A DNA stretch of 58,546 nucleotides from positions 1 to 58,546 of the forward strand of contig DASUOH010000009.1 in the NCBI GenBank assembly GCA_036276735.1. Reading direction: 5' to 3'. Below the pieces are notes generated by a model. The model saw nothing but the letters and a program-made list of their open reading frames with translations. It had not been told where the DNA came from and did not search any database. The stretch is from VRUE01 sp036276735 (GTDB lineage Bacteria > Actinomycetota > Thermoleophilia > Solirubrobacterales > 70-9). Both the position numbers and the translations under genes were made by a program. This document shows positions 23,094 to 30,776 of this stretch, piece after piece (position 1 is the stretch's first letter; each line of letters starts with the position of its first letter).

Positions 23094-24415
23094 GGCATCG
23101 TCCCGATCGCCTCGGTCGGCGCCTGCACGACCTCGATCCGCTCCGGCTCGTCACGCGAGCCGCTCGCCTCGGCCATCACTTGCTCGAAATCGTCGCGGAA
23201 CTTGCGCACCATCGCGCCGACCGGCATCGCCATCGAGTCGCCGAGCACGCAGAGGCAGTTGCCGATGATGTTCTCCTGCACCGAGGCGACGATGTCGAGG
23301 TCCATCGGCGTCGCCTCGCCGCGCACGACGCGTTCGAGCATCTTCACCGTCCAGTTCGTCCCCTCTCTGCAAGGCGTGCACTTGCCGCACGACTCGTGGT
23401 GGTAGAAGCGCGCCGTCCGCAGCGCCATGTGGGGGATCGAGACGGTGTCGTCGGCGACGATGATCGAGCCGGAGCCGAGCATCGAGCCGGCCTCGGCCAT
23501 CGCCTCGAAGGAGTAGGGAAGGTCGAGCCCTTCCCCGGCGCTCAGCACCGGTGAGGAGGAGCCGCCCGGGTAGAAGGCCTTCAGCTCACAACCGTCGAGC
23601 GGCCCGCCGGCCAGGTCGCAGATCAGCTCGCGGGTCGGGATGCCCAGCTCGACCTCGTAGTTGCCGGGTCGCTTGACGCGGCCCGAGACCGAGACCACCT
23701 TGGTGCCGGGCGACTGCTCGGTGCCGAAGCCGCGGAACCACTCGGCGCCCCGGCCGACGATGTGGGGCACGTTGGAGAGGGTCTCGACGTTGTTGATCAG
23801 GGTCGGCCCGCCGTAGAGGCCCTGCACGGCCGGGAAGGGCGGCTTGAGGCGCGGGTTTCCGCGCTTGCCCTCGAGCGCGTCGAGCAGCGCCGTCTCCTCG
23901 CCGCAGATGTAGGCGCCGGCGCCGCGGTGGACGACCAGCTCGAGGTCGCAGCGGCTGCCGAGGATGTTCTGGCCGAGGAAGCCGGCCTCGTAGGCCTCGG
24001 CGACGGCCTGGTCGAGGATGTCGGCCTGCAGGTCGTACTCGCCGCGGATGAAGATGAAGGCGTGCCCGGCTTCGGCGGCGCGGGCGGCGATCGCGATCCC
24101 CTCGATCAGCTGGTGCGGGTTGCGCTGCATCAGCTCGCGGTCCTTGAAGGCGCCCGGCTCGGACTCGTCGGCGTTGCAGCAGAGGTACTTGGCCATCTCG
24201 CCGCGCGGCAGGAAGGACGCCTTTTTGCCCATCGCGAAGCCGGCGCCGCCGCGTCCCCGCAGGCCCGAGTCTTCGAGCTCCTTGAGGATGTCCTCGGGCT
24301 CCATCTCGCGATAGGCCCGCTGCAGCGACTCGTAGCCGCCGTGGCCGCGGTAGCCGTCGATCGTGCGGAGGTTCGGGTCCTCTGCATGCTCCAGCAGCAC
24401 TCGCGTCTCAGGCAT
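23090..24415 (-). CDS. nuoF: NADH-quinone oxidoreductase subunit F (NADH/FMN binding)
   Basis: 441 residues from an ATG at 24413-24415. NADH site SGLRGRGGAGFAMGKKASF, FMN site with YLCCNADESEPGAFKDRELM, and the N3 4Fe-4S cluster motif ESCGKCTPCREGT plus a later Cys (GNCLC). Oxidises NADH and passes electrons to NuoG/NuoE. The start overlaps nuoE by 8 bases, the end overlaps nuoG by 4. Confidence 0.97.
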   Translation of the reverse strand: MPETRVLLEHAEDPNLRTIDGYRGHGGYESLQRAYREMEPEDILKELEDSGLRGRGGAGFAMGKKASFLPRGEMAKYLCCNADESEPGAFKDRELMQRNPHQLIEGIAIAARAAEAGHAFIFIRGEYDLQADILDQAVAEAYEAGFLGQNILGSRCDLELVVHRGAGAYICGEETALLDALEGKRGNPRLKPPFPAVQGLYGGPTLINNVETLSNVPHIVGRGAEWFRGFGTEQSPGTKVVSVSGRVKRPGNYEVELGIPTRELICDLAGGPLDGCELKAFYPGGSSSPVLSAGEGLDLPYSFEAMAEAGSMLGSGSIIVADDTVSIPHMALRTARFYHHESCGKCTPCREGTNWTVKMLERVVRGEATPMDLDIVASVQENIIGNCLCVLGDSMAMPVGAMVRKFRDDFEQVMAEASGSRDEPERIEVVQAPTEAIGTMP

Positions 24416-25052
24416 CGCGATCACCCGCCAGCGGCCGCTTCGCCAGCGCCTTCTCGGGCAGGACCTCGCCGCCCGCCACGAGCTGCTCGATCGCGGTTGC
24501 GGCGTCGCCCTGGTCGAGCGGCCCGAAGTAGCGCTCGTCGATCGAGGCCATCGGCGCGATGTCGCAGGCGCCGAGGCACTCGAAGCCGCTGAGGAAGACC
24601 TTGCCGTCGGGCGAGAGGGCACCGTGGCGCGCTTCGTGCGGATCGCACCCGACTGCCTCGGCGAACGCATCCAGCAGCCCGTCGGCGCCGCGCATCCAGC
24701 AGCTGATGTTGGTGCAGACGTGGACCTGGTGCTCGCCGGCCGGCGAGGTGTGCAGCAGGTCGTAGAAGCTGGCGACCGATTCCAGGTAGGCGGGGGTCAC
24801 GCGCATCACCGCGGCGGCTTGACGGATGCCCTCAGGGGTGCACCAGCCGTAGCGCCGTTGCACCGCCCACAGCGCCGGGATCGACGCCGAATTGCGGTCG
24901 GGGTAGCGGGACATCAACGTTTCGATGTGCTCCTGCAACTCGGGCGGACAGTCGACGGCATGAAGCTCCGGAACCTCAGCTGAGGACCGCTCCGGCACCC
25001 GACCCTCACTGACCGCTGGATCCACCGGAAGCTCAGCCACGAGCTCCTCCAT
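24408..25052 (-). CDS. nuoE: NADH-quinone oxidoreductase subunit E
   Basis: 214 residues. Thioredoxin-like 2Fe-2S protein with the N1a ligands in CTNISCWMRG and FECLGACDIAP. The helical N-domain has SIPALWAVQRRYGWCTPEGI. The first 35 residues are acidic and less conserved-looking. An internal ATG at codon 47 exists, but the conserved helices start before it. Preceded by the 129-base nuoD-nuoE gap that contains a large palindrome. Confidence 0.95.
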   Translation of the reverse strand: MEELVAELPVDPAVSEGRVPERSSAEVPELHAVDCPPELQEHIETLMSRYPDRNSASIPALWAVQRRYGWCTPEGIRQAAAVMRVTPAYLESVASFYDLLHTSPAGEHQVHVCTNISCWMRGADGLLDAFAEAVGCDPHEARHGALSPDGKVFLSGFECLGACDIAPMASIDERYFGPLDQGDAATAIEQLVAGGEVLPEKALAKRPLAGDRDA

Positions 25053-25081
25053 GCTGGACTCGATTGAGGGTCACGGCCGGC

Positions 25082-25180
25082 GAGAGAGGGATGGGGTGCC
25101 TCTCGAACGGGCGGATACTCAAAGCGCAATGCCAATTGGCATTGCGCTTGTCCGGGCGAGAGGCACCCCATCCCTCTCTC
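25082..25180. repeat. Nested palindrome between nuoD and nuoE
   Basis: A perfect 24-bp inverted repeat (25082-25105 with 25157-25180) surrounds a perfect 28-bp palindrome (25122-25149, centre CCAATTGG). The element fills almost the whole gap between the nuoD stop and nuoE start. Transcribed, it would form a very stable cruciform-like RNA hairpin within the operon, capable of attenuating, pausing or stabilising the downstream message. No clear target-site duplication. Confidence 0.85.
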
Positions 25181-25181
25181 A

Positions 25182-26381
25182 TCACCGATCAACCCCCCCC
25201 AGGATCGGGTCCAGCATGCCGAGTGAGGCGATCATGTCGGCGACGTAGCCGCCGACCGACATGTCGCGGAAGGACTGCAGGTTGACGAAGGACGGATCGC
25301 GGTAGTGGACCCGCGCCGGCTTCGCCGAGCCGTCGGCGAGGACGAAGCAGCCGAGCTCGCCGCGCGGCGACTCGATCGAGTAGTAGACCTCGCCGGGCGG
25401 CACTCGGTAGCCCTCGGTAACCAGCTTGAAGTGGTGGATCAGCGACTCCATCGAGGTCGAGAGCTCGGCGCGGGGCGGTAGCACGTACTTGCGGTCGTCG
25501 GCGATGTGCGGGCCCTCGGGCAGCCCGTCGAGCGCCTGCTCGACGATCCGCACCGACTCGACCATCTCGGCGAGGCGCACCCGGTAGCGGTCGTAGTTGT
25601 CGCCGACCGTGCCGACCGGGATCTTGAACTCCATCTCGGGGTAGGCCAGGTAGTCGAAGGCCTTGCGCAGGTCCCAGGGCTCGCCGGCGGCGCGCAGCAG
25701 CGGCCCGGTCACGCCCAGCTCCAGCAGCCGCTCCCGCGGGACGATCCCGACGTTCTTGGTCCGCGAGAGAAAGACCTCGTTGCGGTCGAGCAGGTCTTCG
25801 TACTGGCCAACCCGCACCGGCATGTCGGCGATGAACTCGCGCAGCTTGCGCTCGAAGCCGAGCGGGATGTCCTCGATCACGCCGCCGACCTGGAAGTAGC
25901 GCGTGTGCATGCGCTGCCCGGTCGCCATCTCGAAGAGGTCGAGAATCTTGTCGCGCTCGCGGAAGCAGTACCAGAGCATCGAGATCGCGCCGAGGTCGAG
26001 CGCCGTCGTCCCCAGCCAGACCAGGTGGGAGTGGATGCGGTTCAGCTCGAGGAAGATCGTCCGCAGGTACTTGGCGCGCGGCGGGATCTCCAAATCGACT
26101 AACCGCTCGACCGCGCCGCAGAACGCCTCCATCTGGAAGAAGTAGGAGACGTAGTCCATCCGCTCGACGAAGGGGATGACCTTCCAGTAGGCATTCGCCT
26201 CGCAGGACTTTTCGATCCCGGTGTGGACGTAGCCGATCAGCGGCTTCAGCTCCCGCACCATCTCGCCCTCGAGGTCCACCACAAGCCGCAGCACGCCGTG
26301 CGTCGCCGGGTGGTGCGGCCCGATGTTGATCGTCATCACCTCGGAATCGAGGTTCTGGGAATCGAGGGCCGTTTCAGCCAT
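25182..26381 (-). CDS. nuoD: NADH-quinone oxidoreductase subunit D
   Basis: 399 residues, a NiFe-hydrogenase-like 49-kDa subunit lining the quinone site. Motifs: NIGPHHPATHGVLRLVVDLE (the conserved His of HPATHG), GYVHTGIEKSCEANAYWKVI, and the C-terminal FVNLQSFRDMSVGGYVADMI with DPILGGVDR end. Full length. Overlaps nuoC by 8 bases. Confidence 0.97.
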   Translation of the reverse strand: MAETALDSQNLDSEVMTINIGPHHPATHGVLRLVVDLEGEMVRELKPLIGYVHTGIEKSCEANAYWKVIPFVERMDYVSYFFQMEAFCGAVERLVDLEIPPRAKYLRTIFLELNRIHSHLVWLGTTALDLGAISMLWYCFRERDKILDLFEMATGQRMHTRYFQVGGVIEDIPLGFERKLREFIADMPVRVGQYEDLLDRNEVFLSRTKNVGIVPRERLLELGVTGPLLRAAGEPWDLRKAFDYLAYPEMEFKIPVGTVGDNYDRYRVRLAEMVESVRIVEQALDGLPEGPHIADDRKYVLPPRAELSTSMESLIHHFKLVTEGYRVPPGEVYYSIESPRGELGCFVLADGSAKPARVHYRDPSFVNLQSFRDMSVGGYVADMIASLGMLDPILGGVDR

Positions 26382-26892
26382 AGTTGCGTTCGTTGTAGGT
26401 GAATCTCACGGGCTCCCCGCCAACAGGGAAATCCCGCCGCTGCGGCCAGCCGACGTAGTCCTCCGGCATCAGAATTCGACGCAGGTCCGGATGGCCGTTG
26501 AAGACGATCCCGAAGAAGTCGAAGACTTCGCGCTCCTGGAAGTCGGCGGTGGGGAAGAGGTCGACGCATGAGTCGATTTCGGGCAGCTCCTCGCCACCCG
26601 GGTCCCCCAGCATCGCCTTGACGCGGAGGCGCTCCGCACGGTCACGGTTCAAGAGCTCGTAATGAATCCCAAAGCGCGGCTCCGCCGGCAGGTAGTCGAC
26701 CCCGTGCAGGCTCGAGAGGAAGCGGTATTCCTGGTCGGGCGCCTCGCGCAGCCAGGTGAGGACGGCGACGATCTGCGCCGGGTCGACGATCAGCGCCGCC
26801 TGGCCGCGGTCGAAGCTGGTGTCGAGGACGGCGCCGGGGTGGTGCTGCTCGATCTCGCCCCGGATCAGCTCCAGTCCGGGGGCGTCAGGCAC
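26374..26892 (-). CDS. nuoC: NADH-quinone oxidoreductase subunit C
   Basis: 172 residues. The diagnostic 30-kDa signature is present near residues 117-155: DFQEREVFDFFGIVFNGHP followed by DLRRILMPEDYVGWPQRRDF. Peripheral-arm scaffold between NuoD and NuoB. Overlaps both neighbours by 8 bases, indicating coupled translation. Confidence 0.96.
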   Translation of the reverse strand: MPDAPGLELIRGEIEQHHPGAVLDTSFDRGQAALIVDPAQIVAVLTWLREAPDQEYRFLSSLHGVDYLPAEPRFGIHYELLNRDRAERLRVKAMLGDPGGEELPEIDSCVDLFPTADFQEREVFDFFGIVFNGHPDLRRILMPEDYVGWPQRRDFPVGGEPVRFTYNERNYG

Positions 26893-27574
26893 GGACGAGC
26901 TCCCTGGCCCGTTCGTAGGCCTCGGCCGCTTCGCCGCTCGGTTCGCTGCGCGGCCCGCCCCGCGCCCACTCCTCGCTGCCGTTCGCGCTGTAGCGCTGCC
27001 GCCAGCCGGGGTCGGGGTTGCCCATGATCTTGCGCTGCAGCTTGGTGAAGCCGTAGAGGACGGCCTCGGGACGGGGCGGGCAGCCGGGCACGTAGATGTC
27101 GACCGGCATGAACTTGTCGGCGCCCTGGACCACCGCGTAGTTGGAGAACATTCCCGCCGAGGAGGAGCAGGCGCCCATCGCCATCACCCATTTCGGCTCC
27201 AGCATCTGGTCGTAGAGGCGGCGGACGACCGGCGCCATTTTGATCGAGACGCGCCCCGACAGGATGATCAGGTCCGCCTGGCGCGGTGAGGCCCGCAGCG
27301 CCTCGGCGCCGAAGCGGGCGAGGTCGTAGCGGGCGGTGACGATCGAGATCGGCGCCTCGATCGCGCAGCAGGCGAGGCCGAAGGTGAGCGGGAACATCGA
27401 GTTGGCGCGCGCCCAGCCGAGCATCTTGTCGAGGTTGGTCATCACCACGCGCTCCTCGACGTAGCGCTCCAGCTCCTCGCCCTCGAGATCGCCGCGCAGC
27501 ATGTCGCGGGCGCGCAGCTGTCGCTCGCGCATCGTCTGTCGCTCTACCTCCAATCCAACGCCCCCTTTCGCCAT
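26885..27574 (-). CDS. nuoB: NADH-quinone oxidoreductase subunit B
   Basis: 229 residues; carries the terminal cluster N2. Ligands are the tandem Cys in FGLACCAIE, GACSSSAG and VPGCPPRPEA. The ATG at 27574 overlaps nuoA by 31 bases. An in-frame ATG at 27530-27532, with GGAGG 13 nt upstream and no overlap, would shorten the protein by 14 residues and is a real alternative. The C-terminal 35 residues are a charged extension. Confidence 0.95.
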   Translation of the reverse strand: MAKGGVGLEVERQTMRERQLRARDMLRGDLEGEELERYVEERVVMTNLDKMLGWARANSMFPLTFGLACCAIEAPISIVTARYDLARFGAEALRASPRQADLIILSGRVSIKMAPVVRRLYDQMLEPKWVMAMGACSSSAGMFSNYAVVQGADKFMPVDIYVPGCPPRPEAVLYGFTKLQRKIMGNPDPGWRQRYSANGSEEWARGGPRSEPSGEAAEAYERARELVRA

Positions 27575-27921
27575 ACGTAGACGAAGGCGATCAAGAGCAG
27601 AACGACGAAGACGACCAGCTCGCCGAGCACGAAGAGGCTGTCAGCGTCGCCCAGGATGACCCCGATCGGATAGAGGAAGACCACCTCTATGTCGAAGAGG
27701 ATGAAGAGCATCGCGATCAGGTAGAAGGTCACGCCGAAGCGCAGCCCGTGCGAGGCGTCGACTGGGATTCCCGACTCGTAGGGCTCGGCCTGGCGCCGGG
27801 CCGCAACCGTGCTGCGGGCGGGCCGCTTGGGACCGATCACGTGGTTCAGCATCACGAAGGCGCCTCCGACGACGATTCCGAGGAAGGCAAAGACGAGTAT
27901 CGGCAGGTAGCTCTCGAGCAT
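27544..27921 (-). CDS. nuoA: NADH-quinone oxidoreductase subunit A
   Basis: 125 residues with three membrane helices. The family loop reads PYESGIPVDASHGLRFGVTF with the acidic segment FILFDIEVVFLYPIGV. The Cys usually found in the loop (ESG-x-x-P... ECG) is replaced by Ser-Gly (YESGIP). First gene of the 14-gene operon nuoABCDEFGHIJKLMN, transcribed on the minus strand to at least 13180. Confidence 0.96.
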   Translation of the reverse strand: MLESYLPILVFAFLGIVVGGAFVMLNHVIGPKRPARSTVAARRQAEPYESGIPVDASHGLRFGVTFYLIAMLFILFDIEVVFLYPIGVILGDADSLFVLGELVVFVVLLLIAFVYVWRKGALDWR

Positions 27922-28015
27922 GGCGGCACGCTGTTATACACCGACATTGTGACAACTTGCTACATAGTGCTTTTCCGCATCAGCAAGCGGAAATCCGACC
28001 CTTTCGGGAGGAAAT
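27922..28015. promoter_or_regulatory. Divergent promoter region of the nuo operon
   Basis: On the minus strand TATAAC (27938-27933) lies 11 nt before the nuoA ATG, so the leader is only a few bases. A consensus -35 at 16-18 bp is not seen; TTGTCA lies 11 bp upstream. The A/T-rich centre contains TTGTGACAA-like dyad text (27948-27956) that could be an operator. The plus-strand gene has a clear Shine-Dalgarno (GGGAGG) before its GTG. Confidence 0.5.
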
Positions 28016-28450
28016 GTGGTTGAGGTCCACCTCGTCGTCGGGGTGGCGCTGATCGTCCTCAACCTCGCTGCTTTCGCGGTTGGCGGCGTCGCCTGGCTGC
28101 GCGACCAATCCTCCGTCCCCTTTTGGTACCTGCTGCGCGCTGCGCAGGTCGCCGTCTTCGCCCAGGCGCTGCTCGGAGGCCTGCTGATGTTCAGCGGCCA
28201 CGAATCGGCCAGCGACATCCATTACCTCTACGGCCTCCTGCCCCTGCTCGTCTCCTTCCTCGCCGAGGGCGCCCGCGCCGGCGCCGCCGAGCGCGAGCTG
28301 GGCGACCTCGACTTCGAATCCCTCCCAGCCGCCGACCAGCAGTCCCTCGCCCTGGCGATCGTCCGCCGCGAGATGGGGATCATGGCCGTCAGCTGCGGCG
28401 TGATCCTCTTCCTCGGCCTGCGGGCCGCCGCCAGCAGCCCGGCGTTCTAA
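28016..28450 (+). CDS. Four-helix membrane protein, unknown function
   Basis: 144 residues from a GTG preceded by GGGAGGAAAT. About four hydrophobic segments: HLVVGVALIVLNLAAFAVGG, WYLLRAAQVAVFAQALLGGL, YLYGLLPLLVSFLAEGARAG and GIMAVSCGVILFLGLRAAA. His residues (GHESASDIHYLYG) in a loop hint at haem or metal contact, but no family is recognised. Divergent from nuoA, so it may share regulation with complex I. Confidence 0.7.
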   Translation: MVEVHLVVGVALIVLNLAAFAVGGVAWLRDQSSVPFWYLLRAAQVAVFAQALLGGLLMFSGHESASDIHYLYGLLPLLVSFLAEGARAGAAERELGDLDFESLPAADQQSLALAIVRREMGIMAVSCGVILFLGLRAAASSPAF

Positions 28451-28451
28451 C

Positions 28452-28503
28452 CCGACTTTGGCTGCCTTTTGACCCCTATGGGGTCATCAAGTCAGCCGAA
28501 GTT
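28452..28503. terminator. Hairpin between convergent genes
   Basis: GACTTTGGCTG (28454-28464) pairs with CAGCCGAAGTT (28493-28503), two wobble pairs, and GACCCC-TAT-GGGGTC (28471-28485) forms the tip. It lies directly after the plus-strand stop and before the minus-strand stop. CCGACTTTGG at its base recalls the hairpins at 1419 and 22132. Confidence 0.65.
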
Positions 28504-28928
28504 CAGTCGCCCGCGTCGAGCGCGCGCTGCACCCCGACGATTCCCAGCAGCACGACGCCAGTTGCGATGTGGAAGATGCCGTCGGCGTCGTTGTTGGGGA
28601 AGGTGAAGACCCCGGCCGGTTGGGTCGAGAAGAAGGCCCAGACCCCGGTGACGATCAGCGCCGCCGCGGCGTAGTAGCAGTAGAGGACAGCCCAGCGAGG
28701 CCGCAGCGCGAAGTAGAAGGCGGGCAGGAAGAGCAGGAAGCCCGACAAGGCGTGGACGCCGTTGAAGTCGACCCAGAGGACCCGCTCGGTCGGCGCGTTC
28801 TCGGCGAAGGAGAAGCTCGGCTCGGCGATGAACCCCGCGGTCGCCCAGACCAGCTCCAAGGCCGCCAGCACGACCAGTGCCTTCTGAGCGAACGTCCACC
28901 GCTCCCAGCTGACCGTGGCCGCCTCCAT
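28503..28928 (-). CDS. DUF4383-like four-helix membrane protein
   Basis: 141 residues from an ATG at 28926-28928. Four membrane helices. The pattern WVDFNGVHALSGFLLFLPAF and NNDADGIFHIATGVVLLGIV resembles the small actinobacterial membrane family DUF4383, with His in the first and last helices. Function unknown. The open frame extends 18 codons upstream into the nucleotidyltransferase gene, but the first good membrane helix follows this ATG. Confidence 0.65.
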   Translation of the reverse strand: MEAATVSWERWTFAQKALVVLAALELVWATAGFIAEPSFSFAENAPTERVLWVDFNGVHALSGFLLFLPAFYFALRPRWAVLYCYYAAAALIVTGVWAFFSTQPAGVFTFPNNDADGIFHIATGVVLLGIVGVQRALDAGD

Positions 28929-28950
28929 CGCGGGGCAGCTTACCCCGGTT

Positions 28951-29421
28951 CTATTCCTGCGGCAGGTTCTCGAGGTCGGCACGATCCTGGGCCCTTCCCT
29001 GCGCCTCCTTCATCTCGCGGAGGCGCCGCAGCGAGCAGATACGCACCGGGATGCCATAGAGGTCGCTCTCCACCGCGTCGGACATCAGCTGCGAGTAGGG
29101 CGGTACGCCTCTGGCGAGCTGCACGATGTCCAGCCCGCCATAGGACGTATCGGCGGTCACATTGCCGCCGCGCAGAATTACGGGACCGTCCCGGCCTGCT
29201 TCGAAGAGGCGGCCGCCGACCGTCGGCAGCTTCGCTTGGAAAGAATCCAGGAGCTGTACGAGACGCTTGAGGTTGCCGGGGTCGGGGTCGGGGACGACGT
29301 CGAGGTCCATCGTGGCCCTGATGTATCCGTGTGCCCCGACGGCAACGCCCCCGATGACGACGAAGTCGACGTCCCGGGCGTGCAGTGCTTGCAGCAGAGA
29401 GCGTAGATCGAAGGCGGTCAA
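28951..29421 (-). CDS. AbiEii/type IV toxin-like nucleotidyltransferase
   Basis: 156 residues starting at a TTG (29419-29421) overlapping the upstream stop. The nucleotidyltransferase core is DFVVIGGVAVGAHGYIRATM followed by DLDVVPDPD, giving the GG-x8-R-x-T-x-DLD pattern of AbiEii/MenT-like proteins. Such toxins modify tRNA or other acceptors with nucleotides. The usual C-terminal domain is short here, so it may be a minimal member. The upstream 60-residue partner would be the antitoxin, by position only. Confidence 0.75.
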   Translation of the reverse strand: MTAFDLRSLLQALHARDVDFVVIGGVAVGAHGYIRATMDLDVVPDPDPGNLKRLVQLLDSFQAKLPTVGGRLFEAGRDGPVILRGGNVTADTSYGGLDIVQLARGVPPYSQLMSDAVESDLYGIPVRICSLRRLREMKEAQGRAQDRADLENLPQE

Positions 29422-29600
29422 TGCTCGCGAGCGACGCCCTTGATCTCGCTCATCTGCCGCGAGAGCTCGTCGACGCGGGCGAGCCGCTCGCTCATCGGCA
29501 GCGACCGCTCCTCGCGCCGGCGCGCGTCGCTGGCGCGCCCAAGGTGGCCGATTTCGCTGCTCTGCGGGGTTTTTTGGGGATCGTGAGCACGGCGTGACAT
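29418..29600 (-). CDS. Small helical partner (candidate antitoxin)
   Basis: 60 residues from an ATG at 29598-29600. Hydrophilic, with a C-terminal helix MSERLARVDELSRQMSEIKG. The hexamer TACGAT (minus, 29615-29610) is 9 nt before the ATG, so the transcript looks leaderless. It overlaps the nucleotidyltransferase start by 4 bases. The antitoxin role is an inference from the tight pairing; there is no recognisable DNA-binding domain. Confidence 0.55.
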   Translation of the reverse strand: MSRRAHDPQKTPQSSEIGHLGRASDARRREERSLPMSERLARVDELSRQMSEIKGVAREH

Positions 29601-29743
29601 AACGGTCGCATCGTACCGCTGCTCTCCGCTGGGTAAGGAGGGCGCCGGAGGCGTCACCGGTGGCTAATCCCGAGCTTCATCCCGTCGATTCGACAAGCGT
29701 CGCGCAAGGAGATCAAGCCACGCTTCACCGCGCGCAAGCTGCG

Positions 29744-30235
29744 CTACCCCAGCGGGCGGTAGGCGCCCCGGTGGAACACAAGCGGCTCGCCGTCGCTTGC
29801 CGCCAGGTCGCAGACCTCGCCGGTGACGATGACGTGATCGCCGCCGGCGATCACGTCGCGCAGGTCGCAGGCGACCCAGACGAGGGCGCCGTCAATCGCC
29901 GGGATCCCGTCCCGCTTGCTCCAGGCGATCCCATGCCACTTGTCGGGCACCGGCGCCTTGGTCGCGAAGCTGCGGGCGATCTCCTCCTGGCCGGCATGCA
30001 GGACGCTGATCCCGAAGCGGTTGGCGGCCTGCACGGCGAGCAGCGTGCGAGAGCCGCGATCGAGGCAGGCGAGCATCAGCATCGGTTCGATCGAGAGCGA
30101 GACCACCGCGTTCGCGGTCGCCCCGGCCGGTCCCTCCGGCCCGGCCGCGCTGACGACCGTGACGCCGGTCGGCAGCTTCCCCATCGCGGCGCGGAACTCG
30201 GCCGGGTCGGGGTGGGGGGATCGGGCGTCGGCCAT
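29744..30235 (-). CDS. Flavin reductase-like (FMN-binding split barrel) protein
   Basis: 163 residues from an ATG at 30233-30235. FRAAMGKLPTGVTVVSAAGP and GATANAVVSLSIEPMLMLAC match the flavin reductase domain found in NAD(P)H:flavin oxidoreductases of two-component monooxygenases. The C-terminal DHVIVTGEVCDL segment is standard. No oxygenase partner is adjacent. TATTGT (minus, 30250-30245) is 9 nt upstream of the start. Confidence 0.88.
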   Translation of the reverse strand: MADARSPHPDPAEFRAAMGKLPTGVTVVSAAGPEGPAGATANAVVSLSIEPMLMLACLDRGSRTLLAVQAANRFGISVLHAGQEEIARSFATKAPVPDKWHGIAWSKRDGIPAIDGALVWVACDLRDVIAGGDHVIVTGEVCDLAASDGEPLVFHRGAYRPLG

Positions 30236-30263
30236 CTCAGCGGGACAATATGATCCCGGCCGC
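30236..30263. promoter_or_regulatory. Bidirectional leaderless promoter core
   Basis: ACAATATGAT (30245-30254): TATTGT on the minus strand and TATGAT on the plus strand share the central TA. Each is 9 nt from its start codon (ATG 30235 and GTG 30264). Confidence 0.6.
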
Positions 30264-30764
30264 GTGCGACCTGTCATTGCCACTGTCACCGCCATCGTGG
30301 CCGCCCTCGCCCTCGCCTCCTGCGGCTTCGGCGAGGAGGGGATCGCGGTCTCCAAGGACGACCCCAACTACAACGGGGCGGTCCTCTTCGCGACCCACTG
30401 CTCCGGCTGCCACACGATGGAGGCCGCCGGCAGCCAGGGCACCGGCAACCGCAGCATCCGCACCCAGGGGCCAAACCTCGACCAGCGGACCGAGAGCTAC
30501 CAGGACGCTCTCTTCGCGATCCAGAACGGCGGCTTTTCCGGCGCGATCATGCCGCAGAACATCGTCGTCGGCGAGGAAGCCGAAGCGGTGGCGCGCTTCG
30601 TCGCCGAGTACTCGGGCAGCGACGCGGAAGAGTCGCCGCGGCCCGAACAGCCGGGCGAGGCGCCGCTGAGCGACCCGGACGTGGAGCCGGCCGGCGAGCA
30701 GGCCGGACAGACGACCGGCGGTTCGCCTGACGGGGCGGGCTCCACCGGGCAGCCGTCTCCCTAG
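30264..30764 (+). CDS. Cytochrome c lipoprotein
   Basis: 166 residues from a GTG. A lipoprotein signal peptide ends at LALAS-Cys20. One haem site, CSGCH (Cys46, Cys49, His50), with Met96 (GAIMPQNI) as likely sixth ligand: a class I cytochrome c domain of about 90 residues anchored outside the membrane. The last 45 residues are an acidic Pro/Gly-rich tail. It probably carries electrons for the aerobic chain, but no oxidase gene is near. Confidence 0.88.
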   Translation: MRPVIATVTAIVAALALASCGFGEEGIAVSKDDPNYNGAVLFATHCSGCHTMEAAGSQGTGNRSIRTQGPNLDQRTESYQDALFAIQNGGFSGAIMPQNIVVGEEAEAVARFVAEYSGSDAEESPRPEQPGEAPLSDPDVEPAGEQAGQTTGGSPDGAGSTGQPSP

Positions 30765-30776
30765 CCGGAGCTTCCG

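Noticed and set aside
29660..29743. Possible C-terminal fragment of an unknown gene (plus-strand text SRKEIKPRFTARKLRYPSGR)
   Set aside because: Too short, no start or family match; treated as non-coding spacer.
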